Source: Micropterus salmoides
Taxonomy: Eukaryota > Chordata > Actinopteri > Centrarchiformes > Centrarchidae
DNA: 64,000 bases
Direction of reading: 5' to 3'
Assembly (NCBI RefSeq): GCF_014851395.1
Contig: NW_024041373.1
Coordinates: 24,601,193-24,665,192 of the forward strand
A program made the translations under genes and the position numbers. The notes beneath the pieces were generated by a model. The model searched no databases. It saw only the letters and a program-made list of their open reading frames with translations, and was not told the DNA's origin. Positions 1-10,281 of this stretch are shown here, one piece after another (within the stretch, counting starts at the first letter, position 1; every line of letters starts with the position of its first letter).

Positions 1-720
1 TTTGCATCGTTTATTGCCTCCTCTGCTGACAGTGCGGCCTTCACTGGTTAATAAACGTGCTCTTCCAAAACAACCTTGCCAGAGAACTGACGCGATATTT
101 ATATATTTTTTACTTTAACTCCCCCTCCCCCTCCTCTTTTATAATGCGTTTATGCTCGCAGGCATAACACACACACTTTACATCTGACCCCCTAACCTGG
201 CCCCACCCACGTAATTACCGCATCAGAGCCAGTGAAATTCCTGCAGGTTATTTTGGAGAAACCAACTCAGGGCGCAGGAGTAATTATCACGCCATTACAG
301 CGCTGCATTCAATTACGCCTCGATCAAATGTCTCCCGGCTCAATATTTAGGGCTTTTTAACGCCGCAGTTTAAAAAAAGACACTTGGTCTCCCTAAAGCG
401 AGGGGAGATGTTAGTGTTTCAATTTAAAGACAGGGAGGATTAAAACTGGCTGCTCTCTAAAATGGAAATGCGGGCTTAACACGTGCGTTCACGGCTTGTA
501 TTAATTATGGGTCTAATTTGCATTTACCCCGTTATAATTAGGAGAGAAAAAAAACCCTAACAAAATCAACAAGCTTTTGAATAAAAAAGTATGACAAATT
601 CAAAAGAGAAAAACAGGAGTGTTGTTTTGTAATTTGCTGGTGTACATGTATCTAAAAACAACAACTCTGACTCCCTGTTGGGAATCAAACTGAGACAGGA
701 TAAATATGACTTAACGGATC
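1..720. promoter_or_regulatory. otx1 downstream flank with a candidate conserved non-coding element (about 200-560)
   Basis: There is no gene here. Positions 200-560 are non-repetitive and dense in homeodomain-type sites: GTAATTAT near 280, CAATTACG near 310, GGATTA at 437-442 (the reverse complement of TAATCC) and TTAATTATGGGTC near 500, followed by the octamer-like ATTTGCAT near 515. This pattern is typical of enhancers next to vertebrate developmental genes. Conservation was not tested. Confidence 0.4.
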
Positions 721-726
721 TTTATT
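721..726 (-). terminator. otx1: candidate distal poly(A) signal of otx1
   Basis: TTTATT on the plus strand reads AATAAA on the minus strand, in the context CCAATAAAGATCC. Cleavage would be expected around 690-710. It is the best-placed hexamer about 1.1 kb after the stop codon. Confidence 0.5.
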
Positions 727-1866
727 GGATGAACATGTATGTAAGGGTGGTCGCCTTAAAGATACATTCAACATCTTACTGTCATTTTGGAGCTACAAAT
801 CCACATTTCCTCTCTTCCTCCAAAAAAAAAAACAAAACAAATAATTAAAATAAAATAATAAAATGCTCTGACTCCAATATCAAGCCAAGTGCTGCAGTTC
901 AAACATGTCCAATATCACAATGCCCAAGAGAGGAGGTCTGCTTTGAAAATGTAGAGGCTAGAATAATAATAATTATTAATTATAATAATAATAATAATAT
1001 CCGGAAAACAAAGTGTAGCCTGGACAAAACGCCCAGAATAGTTCTGCATCTATATTTTAGATGTTGAGTTCCCAAGACATTTTTTTTTCTGAGTAAAACA
1101 ATGTATATAAAAGCTGAACTTTATGGCCAATTTTGTTCTCTTTGGAAAGATTTACATACAGGTTTTTTTCCCCCCCATCTTTTCTTTTCATCTTCTTCTC
1201 CCCAAAGTGGTAATAAACAATTTTAAATTCAGAGGGAAAAAATAAAACACCAACTAAACATGGTCACTGTAACTGACCCAAATACATATTTACATATTTC
1301 AGCTCCTCGACGTAGCTGACTAAAAATCTCTGTCATCCTAAAATAACAAATTTTTTGAGAAATAAAAACTATACAGGATTTGATTGGGTCGGAGGTAAAA
1401 GGAGGGAGGCACTGCAGGCAAGTTCCTGTCGGTGCACCAGAGGGGAAAATATTCCTCCCATCCAGAGAGCTGGTGGTCAAAGGAGTTTGGTTGAAATTAC
1501 TTTTTTTGTGTGTTTTGGAAAAACAGTTTGGTTTTCTTAAGGTCATCCAAGTAGAAGCCTCTTAAAAACCCCCGCTCTTCATCAGGAATCTGCTCCTGTT
1601 GTCTTCTCTTCACTTTCTCTGCTCTTGTTATTTATTTATTTATTTTTTTTAAAAGGTTTTTAATTTTTAAAAAGTGGTCGGGAACAAGAGGGAGGGGGGA
1701 AAAAAACAAAGTCCGGTGGCTGAGCATTCCTGCTGCTATCTTGTTGTTGTTGCTGTTATCATACGGTTCATAAACGGTCTTTTTTTAAAACAAGCAATAT
1801 GCTAATCTGGAAAATAAAAAGAAGAAGAAGAGGGAAGCAGAGGAGCAGGGAGAGGACGAAGCCTGA
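727..1866 (-). other. otx1: otx1 3' untranslated region (predicted)
   Basis: About 1.1 kb follows the stop codon on the minus strand without any coding signal. It is AT-rich and carries short runs such as GAA/GTT triplets near 1740 and 1825 and AAT triplets near 963-1000. The extent is set by candidate poly(A) signals at 1631-1644 and 721-726. Open frames around 1229-1565 on both strands are short and resemble nothing known. Confidence 0.6.
1631..1644 (-). terminator. otx1: three overlapping AATAAA hexamers, candidate proximal poly(A) signal of otx1
   Basis: The plus-strand (TTTA)n run reads as overlapping AATAAA hexamers on the minus strand at 1631-1636, 1635-1640 and 1639-1644, about 225 nt past the stop codon. 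Use of this site would give a much shorter 3'UTR. It may also be only a simple repeat. Confidence 0.35.
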
Positions 1867-2613
1867 TCACAAGACTTGGAACCTCCAGGAGGCCTGGTCT
1901 TTGTAGTCCAAGCAGTCTGTGGTGTTAAAGTTGAGCTTCCACGAGGAGGCTGCAGTCTGCTCTTTGTAATCCAGGCAGTCGGAGGAGTTGAAGGCCAGGC
2001 TGGAGCCGCCGTAGGCCTGGTGGTGGTGGTGATGGTGGTGGCCTGACGACTGGCTGATGTGGTGGTGCGGGTGGCCTGACATGGAGGAGGCCGTCATGGG
2101 GCTGAGCTGGTGGGGGTGGTGGTGGGAGTGCATGGGGGCCAGGTAGGAGCCGCAGTCCACGCCGCTGAAGTAGGAGCTGGACGGGGCGGGGTAGCCCTGG
2201 CCATAGCCCGGCGTCTGGTTGTAGGACATTGGGTAGGAGGTGGCTGCAGCGGCGGAGCCTGACATTGAACGCTGCATACAGGAGGCGTTAGAAGGGGGTC
2301 CGGGCTCTGGGAGCGGGGCCACGGCAGGGGCGGGAGCATTTCCGGGGGAGATAGCTGGGCTCCAGATGGAGGAGACGGTGCTGATGGAGGTAGAGGTGCT
2401 GCTGAGCGCCGCCGGGCCCGTGTGATTGGTGGAGGAGGACGAGGACGAGGACGAGCCCGTGCTGGAGACGGCAGGAGGGGTGAACTGGCCGCTGCTCTCG
2501 GATCCGGTGCTCTCGCGGGCCGGAGAGGACTTCTTCTTGGGCGGCCTGGCTTTGGCGCTGCTGCCGCTCTGCTGCTGCTGGCGACACTTGGCCCTCCGGT
2601 TCTTGAACCACAC
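1867..2613 (-). CDS. otx1: otx1 coding exon 3 (helix 3, transactivation region, OTX tails)
   Basis: The exon is 747 nt including the TGA at 1869-1867. Its acceptor is GGTTGTAG|GTGTGG. It codes VWFKNRRAKCRQQQQ at the end of the homeodomain, then the Ser-, Pro- and His-rich C-terminal region and the duplicated tail. The open frame on this exon alone appears to start with the GTG codon of Val84, which is not a real start. The high GC and CpG of the exon contrasts with the AT-rich flanks. Confidence 0.96.
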   Translation of the reverse strand: MWFKNRRAKCRQQQQSGSSAKARPPKKKSSPARESTGSESSGQFTPPAVSSTGSSSSSSSSTNHTGPAALSSTSTSISTVSSIWSPAISPGNAPAPAVAPLPEPGPPSNASCMQRSMSGSAAAATSYPMSYNQTPGYGQGYPAPSSSYFSGVDCGSYLAPMHSHHHPHQLSPMTASSMSGHPHHHISQSSGHHHHHHHQAYGGSSLAFNSSDCLDYKEQTAASSWKLNFNTTDCLDYKDQASWRFQVL

Positions 2614-5117
2614 CTACAACCGAGAACACCAGCCAGGAGTTACACAAGAGAAAAACTCAGCATTTCATACAAAAAAAAAAAAAAAAGATACTCCCAGGCC
2701 ACGCTGCAAGTACATTATGGAGGAAAATTGGGGGTTATTAGCCATGAAGGTTCATTTCCACCCAGGCCCCTTGGCTCGGACCAGCCAGGGGTCTAATTTC
2801 ATACCTGGTAGACAGCTCTAAGATAACAGGCTATTGGGTTTCACCACACAGTAGGGTAACTCTAGAGCACCGAGAGGGTAGGATCATGTAGAGCATTTTG
2901 TTTCACACACACATTCTGAGAATAACTCAAATTGTGTGTGTGAAAGAGAGAGAGAAACCTGTCTAGGTTTCCCCCTTATGCCTTTCAAGAGTAGTATTTG
3001 TTCAACATCATAGTGCTTTAGTGGGTTGTTTGGAGTATTTCCTGGCATACTGGCTGGCCTCTTCATTATAGATCCCATGTTTCAGATCAAATTACACAGC
3101 ATTTGGTTAGGTTGCATCAAATAATAATTAATTTCACCTGATTCAGATGAGAAACAAGCTTTTCCTAATCTGAAATGTAGTTTTGTTTACATCAATATGT
3201 ACAAACAGTTGTGTGTGTTGTATTAAAGTGGTGAACCAGAAGACAGAGGTGGGGAAATAGGAGTATATAAATAACCACAACCATCCCCATTAACCTGCCC
3301 CTCCTTGCTGGTTTAACGGTATAACACCTTACAGTTAATGTTAGCCTACTTATTAAAACCAGTCTGTATAATTTTCCAATCATAACTCATACAAGTTAGT
3401 TATTATCCTGTTTTGTCAAAACACTGAACTAACAGGTCTAAGATTTCGGTTATATTACCATTATTTTGCATGCAGGTTAATTAAGTTATCCTCCTGTTAA
3501 AGTAGCCTACATGAGAAAGTGGGGTTTGAGATATTTACTGGTATAAATACTGCAACAAAATACTGAACCTAATGGATTTGTAGAAGATATTGGACATCAA
3601 AGTCAGCTATGTTAGCTAGCTATCTTTGACCATGATTTAAAAAAATAAATAAATAAAAACACAAATGAGACCATCATGATATAGCCTATTGGTAAATGAC
3701 AATAAATGTAACTTGTATTAGTAAAACTAGTTTCTGGTGTCAAATAGAAACAAACATAATACCTTTTGAAATATAAATCAGTAATTATGTAAGTAATTAC
3801 TTTGAGTAGCTAATGTAAAGCTGTTAGCAAAAAAAAAAAAAAAAAAAAAGCTAGCTTTAGTGGCAGTTTCTGAATTTCAGTTGGAATCCTGGTTTGACCG
3901 TTGGTGAGGACGTTTACAAGCTTTTAGCCTCTTTATCAGGGGTTCAGTGTTAAAATAATAAAAAGCCAACCCTGAGCAGCGAAATCACGCTTTTATGAAA
4001 GTGTGTAAATATGTGTCAGCTAATCACGAGTTCATATCTAGGCCCGAGTTAACCGTTGGCCCAGGCAGGTTCCCACCGTTTTACTGAACACACGGAGTTA
4101 AATGCTTCAGTTTTCACCTGGACTCTGGACTCGGGCAGGTTGATTTTCAGTGCGACCTCCTCCCGCATGAAAATATCCGGGTACCGGGTTTTGGCGAACA
4201 GAGACTCCAGGACGTCGAGCTGGGAGCGGGTGAAGGTCGTCCGCTCCCGTCGCTGCTTCCTGGGAGTCGCTGGAGAAACGAAAAAAGGGCCATTACTAAA
4301 ACTGTTTATCACATTAATATATTAAAATGATAAAATAATGCTTAGGACACACACACACACACACACAGTGAAACGTTAGGCTACAAGTGAAAAATAATAA
4401 TCGACCTCACGGACTTTCATCTAAATTAGGTCGCACAAAAAAATAAAATCTTTGTTATCTTCAACATCTGAATAGTACTGATGAAAGTTGGACCTGTGTG
4501 TGTTTTATCCTGTGTGCTTATTTTTGCAGTGGTTTCATTGCTTTCAGACGCTGAACTGTTGCACTGACATCATTTGCATGTGTGGAGAGATAAGACAATT
4601 TAACCTTTCTTTATTTTACACTGATAACTAAAACACTGGTGCTGTTTTTCTTTCAGGATTTGACTAAAAACCTAAGCCTGCTTGCTTTTATTTATGGTAG
4701 CCTAAGCTGTAGGCCTACATTTTGTTTGTTGTCTTGTAGGCTAAACGTTTTTTCCATGAAGGCCCAAAACACATGTAGGCTATTATTATTATTATTATTA
4801 TTATTATCCCGTTATTACGGTTGTTGTTATTATTATTAGGCCTATTACCAACCAAAACTACGTCGTTTGTTGGTAATTTTTGTAACGATGACTGAAGCGG
4901 TTACAGTTCACTCCCGGTTATTTTGGCTTTTATCTCTGTTTACTGGTCCACACTGGCTGCAGCTGGCTCTTCTCTGGTGCATTGATCTTTAAAAGGTGCG
5001 TTTGTGTGTCGGGCTCCTACCTGGGTAGCCCACTGAAGGGTGCAGCAGGTCCATGGCAGCGCCGCTGAGCCCCAGGCCGTTGACGCCGTAGGGGGGCTGT
5101 TTGAGGTAGGACATCAT
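1867..5117 (-). CDS. otx1: otx1, homeobox transcription factor (complete coding region, 3 coding exons)
   Basis: Join of 5117-5021, 4269-4118 and 2613-1867 on the minus strand gives a 331-residue protein with consistent phases (1, then 0). It starts MMSYLKQPPYGVNGLGLSG, the standard OTX N-terminus. The homeodomain spans about residues 38-97, with W85 and K87 (homeodomain positions 48 and 50). Lys50 specifies TAATCC binding. Downstream are a basic/Ser-rich stretch, a run of eight Ser, a WSP motif near residue 167, His-rich segments with seven consecutive His at 275-281, and two C-terminal OTX-tail repeats each containing DCLDYK, ending WRFQVL. The His-rich block points to OTX1 rather than OTX2 or CRX, and the ehbp1 neighbour agrees. 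OTX1 is a nuclear activator in forebrain, midbrain and sense-organ development. The first of two adjacent ATGs (5117) is taken as start; the second would drop one residue. Which teleost copy (otx1a or otx1b) is unresolved. Confidence 0.97.
2614..4117 (-). other. otx1: otx1 intron 2
   Basis: This 1.5-kb AT-rich intron splits the homeodomain. It carries poly(A) on the plus strand at about 2670-2685 and 3830-3849, and otherwise only scattered AATTAATT motifs. I see no embedded gene. Confidence 0.85.
4118..4269 (-). CDS. otx1: otx1 coding exon 2 (most of the homeodomain)
   Basis: The exon is 152 nt, the size usual for this exon in vertebrate OTX genes. It runs from acceptor TTTCTCCAG (ending 4270) to donor CAG|GTGAAAAC (GT at 4117-4116). 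It encodes TPRKQRRERTTFTR and continues to PESRVQ, so homeodomain helices 1 and 2 and the start of helix 3 lie here. The intron interrupts recognition helix 3 just before V-W-F, the conserved OTX intron position. Residue 18 of the homeodomain is Ser where mammalian OTX proteins, as I recall them, have Ala. Confidence 0.96.
4270..5020 (-). other. otx1: otx1 intron 1 (between coding exons 1 and 2)
   Basis: The 751-bp intron contains a short (AC)n run at 4347-4367 and a (TTA)n run near 4785-4840. No coding signal is visible. A TTTCTTTCAG string near 4655 on the plus strand is read as chance. Confidence 0.85.
5021..5117 (-). CDS. otx1: otx1 coding exon 1
   Basis: The exon is 97 nt and encodes residues 1-32 plus one base. 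It begins with a double ATG and reads through MDLLHPSVGYP. The donor is CCCAG|GTAGGAGC with GT at 5020-5019. The one left-over G joins CG of the next exon to give Ala33. Confidence 0.96.
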
Positions 5118-5210
5118 GCTACAGGCGGTCACTGCTCCACCCAGCTCAGGCCAGTGGTTCGGTTTCCCCCGATGCTGCAGCTTGACGGGACAGGGGGCCG
5201 ATCCAAGTTA
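5118..5210 (-). other. otx1: otx1 5'UTR segment upstream of the start codon
   Basis: The 93 nt before the ATG are GC-richer than the flank and are preceded by TGTGTGTGTGCAG, a plausible acceptor with AG at 5212-5211. This fits an otx1 transcript with an upstream non-coding exon, as in other vertebrate Otx genes. The polypyrimidine tract is supplied by a (TG)n run. Confidence 0.5.
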
Positions 5211-7670
5211 CTGCACACACACACACACAAGAAATTAGAGATATAAAAGAGGGAAAGTCAAAGCGAGTTTATTGCAGGGGAGGGAGCCTGTGGATATTTA
5301 GAAATTTTTAACACAACTAATTAGGCTATACGAGCTTTTGTCTCACTTTTTTTTTTTTTGTATATTCAACGGATGGAAATCCCGCTTCCCAGACATTTTA
5401 ATTGGGACGTTTGGAAACTAGTAAGAAAAGAAAGAAGCATCGTTACATAAAGTTCCTAAGAAATTATCATAATTATTAAGTTGCAGCAGGATAAAAACAA
5501 AAACAAAACTATGAAGTCATAATTCAGACGCACATTAAATCCCTGCAGGAATATTGGATATTTGGGTAACCGGGGTCAGACGGCTCCAACCCACGAACCC
5601 AGGAGGAAAACAATCCGCAATCTGACAGCTTTTCATTTACAAACCAAGTTTTATTTCAACACGACAGAGCTCCATAACTAATGAAACGAAGAAACACTGG
5701 AGGAAAGATATTTGTAAGCATTTGTTTACAGTAAAATATTTGTTTTCCATGAGTGTTTTTATGTTTGAGCACAAGCCGGATGTTGATATAGCCTCCAACC
5801 TGCTGAATATTTACAGTATTTTTCTTTAAATTATAAATTTTCCCCATGCTATAAATTGTTGTAAAAATGCTACAACTTTACTATTTATTTATTCCCTCAA
5901 ACAGTGGACTAATTAATTATTCAGTCAAAACAATCTATTGATTTCTTATGTAATCCACCGTTTTAAAAGATCTGAATATTCACTGAGACCTTTTAGAAAA
6001 TTATAAGACATTTTATCTCGTTAACTTTGGTTAGTCTACTTTTAAAAATCTAAAAGCAAAAACGCCGTAAGAAGTGTTTAATCTAATTTACACATTTCAA
6101 ATAATAAAATGCAGGATTCTTATTGATCTGCTACATGTTTTATTGCAACTGTGTTTATGATTTTATTTCATGGTAAGAATAAAAGAGCTGCAGCTCGTAG
6201 CCTCCAGAGTAAAATGTGTGTGTGAAAGTCTGCACTTACACACACACGTTCAAAGATGGATTATGGATGTTTGATAATCTATATAAATAAGGCTACAGTT
6301 TATTCTCATACTTCGACAAACTTTGTATTTTGACCACAGACCCCTGTGGATCCTCAGTTCTTGGCTGAAATAAAATTAATCCACAAAACTCAATTTATAC
6401 CCATTCTCTTCAGGGAAAGATCTGAGGGGCCAATTTTACTCCTTTCCGTAGATAAAGTAACTTATTTGTTTCAAGAAATCATCATTTTAGCACCAATGTT
6501 TTTCTTTATTTTAATGCTCAAGGGGGAAAAAAAACAAACTCCATTGGAGAAAAAAAAGTTAAATAATTTCTTCACTTGACTTTCACCAGATTAACTAATC
6601 CTATAATTATATTTTCTGTAAAGCGCAACTACAATTTCTTACAATTGCGTAGGTTTAAATATGCTATAGCCTGTTAAAGGATAGATTATACACATTTGTT
6701 TGTTTCCTCAGTAAATACGACTGAATTAGTGATTCAATTTAGGGGAGGACATCTCCTCAGCCGGCTGCCTCTAAAATTTACAAGCAGATAATGAAACCAG
6801 TTTATCTTAATGCACTAATTCAACAATCAAAACATACTTAACTTTTCATTAAAAATAACCTGCATTACATTCAGAAAACACTGATAATCCTGATCGAGGT
6901 CTGAAAGCGTGAAGCCATTTTTTTTTTTAATAAACTGATCATAAAGTTTGATTTTTTTTTTCTCCCCTGAAAGTGGAGAATTAGACTATCCAAATAAAAA
7001 AAATAAGAGAGTTTAAAGCGTGTGAATTAAATTAGTGTATCTGAAGGGGGAGATAGTTTTAACAAGGAGCTCCTAACTGACCAAACGTGTATTCCAGCAG
7101 CTTTTTAAAACCGCATTTCAAGCCCTGCCAGGCCGGAGTGAAAAGGCGAGATCTCGGTGCAAATGAACTCAATTAGAATTTAGATTAGACCTCCGGGGAG
7201 AGAGAGCGTTTCAGAAGGGCTCTTATCAGCAAAATAAATTAACAAAAACCAAAACACGCCTCTTCAATTATCTACTAAGTGGTTCAAACGTTTTAATGGC
7301 CAATTGCTCTCAAAAAATAACTCGCAGAATGAATTGGAATAGAAATATGAAGATTATCTACTCTGGAGGAAGTTGGCTCAATTTATCCAGTTCAAGTCGG
7401 AGTCCTCCACGGTGCCGATTAATTGATATCCGCAAAAGAAAAATCCCACAGACGTGCAGGGGTGCAAATTGAAATCATGCACCACACCGCACGTCAGAAT
7501 TTCAGGTTTTAAAGACCTTTGAAAAAGTGACTTTTCTGTCGCTTTGACACTTCGGCTGCTCATGTTAAAAGATGAATTCTTTTGTTGATCGGAGTTAAAA
7601 GCAAAAAGTAAAAACTACTAACCGAAAGAATCGACATTAAATTATTGAGAGAAAGCAGAAAGAACATTAC
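5211..7670 (-). other. otx1: predicted otx1 5' intron
   Basis: About 2.5 kb of AT-rich sequence with no coding potential lies between the 5'UTR exon and the candidate first exon. A TAATCC motif lies at 6885-6890, and a compact candidate enhancer occupies about 7085-7450. If the first exon is elsewhere, this becomes upstream spacer. Confidence 0.45.
7085..7450. promoter_or_regulatory. candidate conserved non-coding element upstream of the otx1 start
   Basis: This non-repetitive block has balanced composition and a series of homeodomain/GATA-like motifs: CAATTAGAATTTAG near 7170, TTATCAGC near 7225, AATTATCTAC near 7266, TTAATGGCCAATTG near 7290 and GATTAATTGATATC near 7417. It lies about 2 kb upstream of the otx1 ATG. 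The call is by pattern only. Confidence 0.4.
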
Positions 7671-7770
7671 CTTGTTTTTCTCCGTCCCTTCTCCCGAGCT
7701 CTCGGGCCACAAGAGGCGAGCAGCAGTAAAATTATCCAGCAGTAGGAAGTCTGCAGGGCACAAAACTCAA
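7671..7770 (-). other. otx1: candidate non-coding first exon of otx1
   Basis: Read on the minus strand, a GC-rich stretch ends GAAAAACAAG|GTAATG with GT at 7670-7669, a good donor. It lies next to a CpG-rich block with a CCAAT motif, in the right place to splice to the acceptor at 5211. The 5' end is not defined; 7770 is nominal. Confidence 0.35.
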
Positions 7771-7829
7771 ACAGCCGCAGACTGGTTCAAAAACAAACAA
7801 CTGTGCAAACCGAGCGGCATCACGGAGAA

Positions 7830-8175
7830 ACGCGCAGTTATCAGCACACGGGCGTCACCGCGTCCTCGGTGCGGTTCCGGGTGCTTTTACAGCCAAATAA
7901 ATCAAACTCATTTGCTTTCAGGGGGCTTGTCGTTGTCTGTCAGAGTGTTAAGGTGATTTCTAATGGAGACGGATGGAGATTGATCACCTTCTCTCCGCCC
8001 TGCGCCTCTATGAGCGGAGGACACCTGCGGATCCGCCTCCTGCAGCCAATCGGCGCGCGTTTGCGCGCTGACGGACGGCGGGGACGGCCTATCCGCGCAG
8101 AGGCAGCCGGGGAGAGCCCACTCCCACTCTCCCCCTCCTCTCGGTCCCGGTCCCGAGACCGGGCGAACCAAAGAG
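7830..8175 (-). promoter_or_regulatory. otx1: CpG-rich block, probable otx1 promoter
   Basis: CpG density rises sharply over 7840-8165 (GGCGCGCG, TTGCGCGCTGACG, GACGGCGGGGACG) against an AT-rich, CpG-poor background. A CCAAT box sits at 8046-8050 and no clear TATA box is seen. Its place just upstream of the candidate first exon suggests a CpG-island promoter. It could also fire on the plus strand. Confidence 0.5.
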
Positions 8176-8611
8176 AGGTTTCAAAAAAGATGGAAATGTT
8201 TCACAGGCCTGCAGGAGGAAGTGCTACACAGAGGGCCAGACTCTGCTGTGCGCCAAAGTGCGTAAAGAAGAAACTGAATTTAGAAGATATTTACACTTCA
8301 TTGGAAGAGTTTCTTGTTTTATTATTTGTACGTAGCTTCACAAGGAGAAGAGGTAGTATTAGGAGCATCTTTGGAGCGACCAACAATAGTAATAGTTTTG
8401 TAAAAGAAAAAAATCTGCGGACTTTTCCTCCACCTAAAACTTATTTCCTTGCTTCCTTGAATTGGCTGAAAGTGTCGTGTTATTTAAAAAAAAAAGCATC
8501 AAATCAGTTGTTAAATAACATAAAAAAGTGAACGTGGTAAGAAAAAAGGAGGAAAGATGTTGGATTCATCCATTTTGATTTTATTGTGATACCCCCCTCT
8601 CTCTCTCCACA

Positions 8612-8725
8612 CACACACCAGTCTCATGAATATTAATGAGCCCTAATCCCCATTTAGAATTACATTTGAGGATGGCTGACGTAAAGTTTAATAGGGATAG
8701 ACCTCAAACTCAGTGCGGAGGAAAA
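8612..8725. promoter_or_regulatory. candidate non-coding element with an Otx-type site
   Basis: CATGAATATTAATGAG near 8626 is followed by TAATCC at 8644-8649, then TAGAATTACATTTGAGG and GGCTGACGTAAAG. These are clustered developmental-type motifs about 500 bp upstream of the putative otx1 promoter. This is inference from motif content. Confidence 0.35.
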
Positions 8726-9829
8726 AAAGAATCCACAGAAGAAGAAAAAGCAGCACCAGAAGCTGCGGTCACTGAATCAAATCCTGCACTTTAAATGTCG
8801 ATGTTTTTAATGTGTTTTTAACCCCCATCACGCACAAACAATCTGTATTTCCGTTTCTTTTTGTTTGGCCCGTGTGTCAGTGAGGGTCGCGGAGATGCAG
8901 CCCAGCACGGCTCGGCTCGGCTATCCTTTGTAGATCTCTGCAAAAAACACCAACCTTTTTAAATGAGGCCTAGGCTGAAAGCGAGCTAATGTTCAGAGAG
9001 AGAGAGAGAGAGAGAGAGAAGCTGCAGGGATGGAAATTACATTTTTACGTGTGTGTGTGAGGGGGAGTATCAAAGTGGAGGCCGATGGGACTTAAAAGTA
9101 ATCCACGAGAGCACTTTGACAGACAAAGTTAGACATCAAAAGTCGACCCCCCAAAAAAGGGAACAAAATACTGTTGGAGGCCTGTAGTGATGCTGCTTAT
9201 TACAGGCAGGATCACCGTTAAGGATAAGGGCACCTGAACGCACCTTAATATGCAGGAATGATGTCTATCCATGTTTTTACGCACAAAGGCCAAAATCAAA
9301 CGCAAAAATCAGACTGATGGTGACAGTGAGCGTGGTTAAATATATGAATGAAGTGAGGTGGCGTCCAGAGAAGAGAGGCGTCGTTAAGTGACGCTTTACT
9401 GACCATTTTCTTGCGGGGGGTTAACTGATTTCTGTTTGCGTTGCCTGGCTGCAGACTGGAGGTCAAACACTTTTTACGCACGTTTTTTTTATTTATTTCC
9501 ACCACATCTGATGTCCGAGCAGTCAGAGGGCTCATGGAGGGTCTGCCCGAAATACCATCACCCCTCCTCTCCTCTGCACACACTCACACAGGCTCCGTTA
9601 AATTATGCAAAAAGGCCATTCAACAAATATGGCCCTCACAACACAAAAGAGCCGGGTTATTCTGACATTTCCCCTACATTTCTTGTTTTTTTTATTCCTC
9701 TCTCGATGTGAGTAAGACCCCGAGATAAACCCCTGAACAAGTATCAAGTTATCAAGTTGCACCAACCTTTTGTAATAAGAGTATTTTGTCTAATCCCAAA
9801 TTGCAGTTGAATTTTCTTAATGCTGAGCT
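8726..9829. other. otx1 upstream intergenic spacer
   Basis: A (GA)n run occupies 8996-9019. The segment 9175-9265 (GATGCTGCTTATTACAGGC followed by AAGGATAAGGGCACC) looks non-repetitive and might be regulatory. No coding signal is seen on either strand. Confidence 0.6.
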
Positions 9830-10180
9830 GGTAAAGCCTGGGATTAGGCGGCGAGGAGAGGAGGGGGAAAAGTTTTGTCCCTTCAGCCGGCAGGATTGGA
9901 AGCGGGGATCTGCGGGGATGTTGTCGGTGCTTATTAAAACGATGATGCATAAAACACAGTGCTGTAGGAGCCCCGGCGCTGCACGCAGAGACCCGGGCTC
10001 CCTCAGGTGCAGGTTTTTGGACGGCGGCGGGGAAAGGAAGTATTGCAGAGGCCGAGCGGCGCTCAGCACCTGTGAGGTGAGGCCAGGAGACATCAAAGCT
10101 CAGGAGATAATCCATTCAGCTGAAGGATCCTCAGCTGCACAGCAGCGCCGAAGCACCGCCGCGTTTTACGCAGCGCGTCG
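9830..10180 (+). promoter_or_regulatory. second GC/CpG-rich block, candidate divergent promoter and first exon
   Basis: The block has GGCGGCGAGGAGAGG, CCGGCGCTGCACGCAG, GACGGCGGCGGGG and GCCGAGCGGCGC. It ends in a good plus-strand donor, CTGTGAG|GTGAGG, with GT at 10077-10078. It sits about 1.9 kb upstream of the presumed otx1 promoter and reads away from it. It may start a divergent non-coding transcript. Confidence 0.35.
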
Positions 10181-10249
10181 CTCTTATTCACAGAAAAACA
10201 GGAAAGTGACTCCAAATGTTTTTCACTGCTTCTGCTTCTGCTTCTACAG

Positions 10250-10281
10250 GAGCCTTGAAGACACCGATTGACGCGGCAGAG
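10250..10281 (+). ncRNA. candidate 32-nt internal exon of a divergent lncRNA
   Basis: On the plus strand a long pyrimidine tract, CTGCTTCTGCTTCTACAG, ends at 10249. The next 32 nt end GGCAGAG|GTAAGA with GT at 10282-10283. Both sites fit vertebrate consensus well. The nearest upstream donor is at 10077, giving a 173-nt intron. No conserved protein is visible in any frame, so a non-coding RNA divergent from otx1 is the likely reading. It is unproven without transcript data. Confidence 0.35.

Noticed and set aside
2094..2796. Long frames overlapping otx1 exon 3 on both strands
   Set aside because: They are shadow frames of a GC-rich real exon; only the homeodomain frame has domain content and correct splice phases.
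4049..4117. Extension of the homeodomain frame past RVQ
   Set aside because: It reads through the donor site into intron 2. The joined exon 3 restores VWFKNRR.
7803..8531. 242-codon plus-strand open frame near the otx1 promoter
   Set aside because: It arises because CpG-rich DNA lacks stops. The translation has no recognisable domain and it ends in A/T-rich sequence.
9786..10271. 161-codon plus-strand open frame
   Set aside because: It crosses the GC-rich block and a strong splice acceptor (10249). There is no family resemblance, so a non-coding exon is the better reading.
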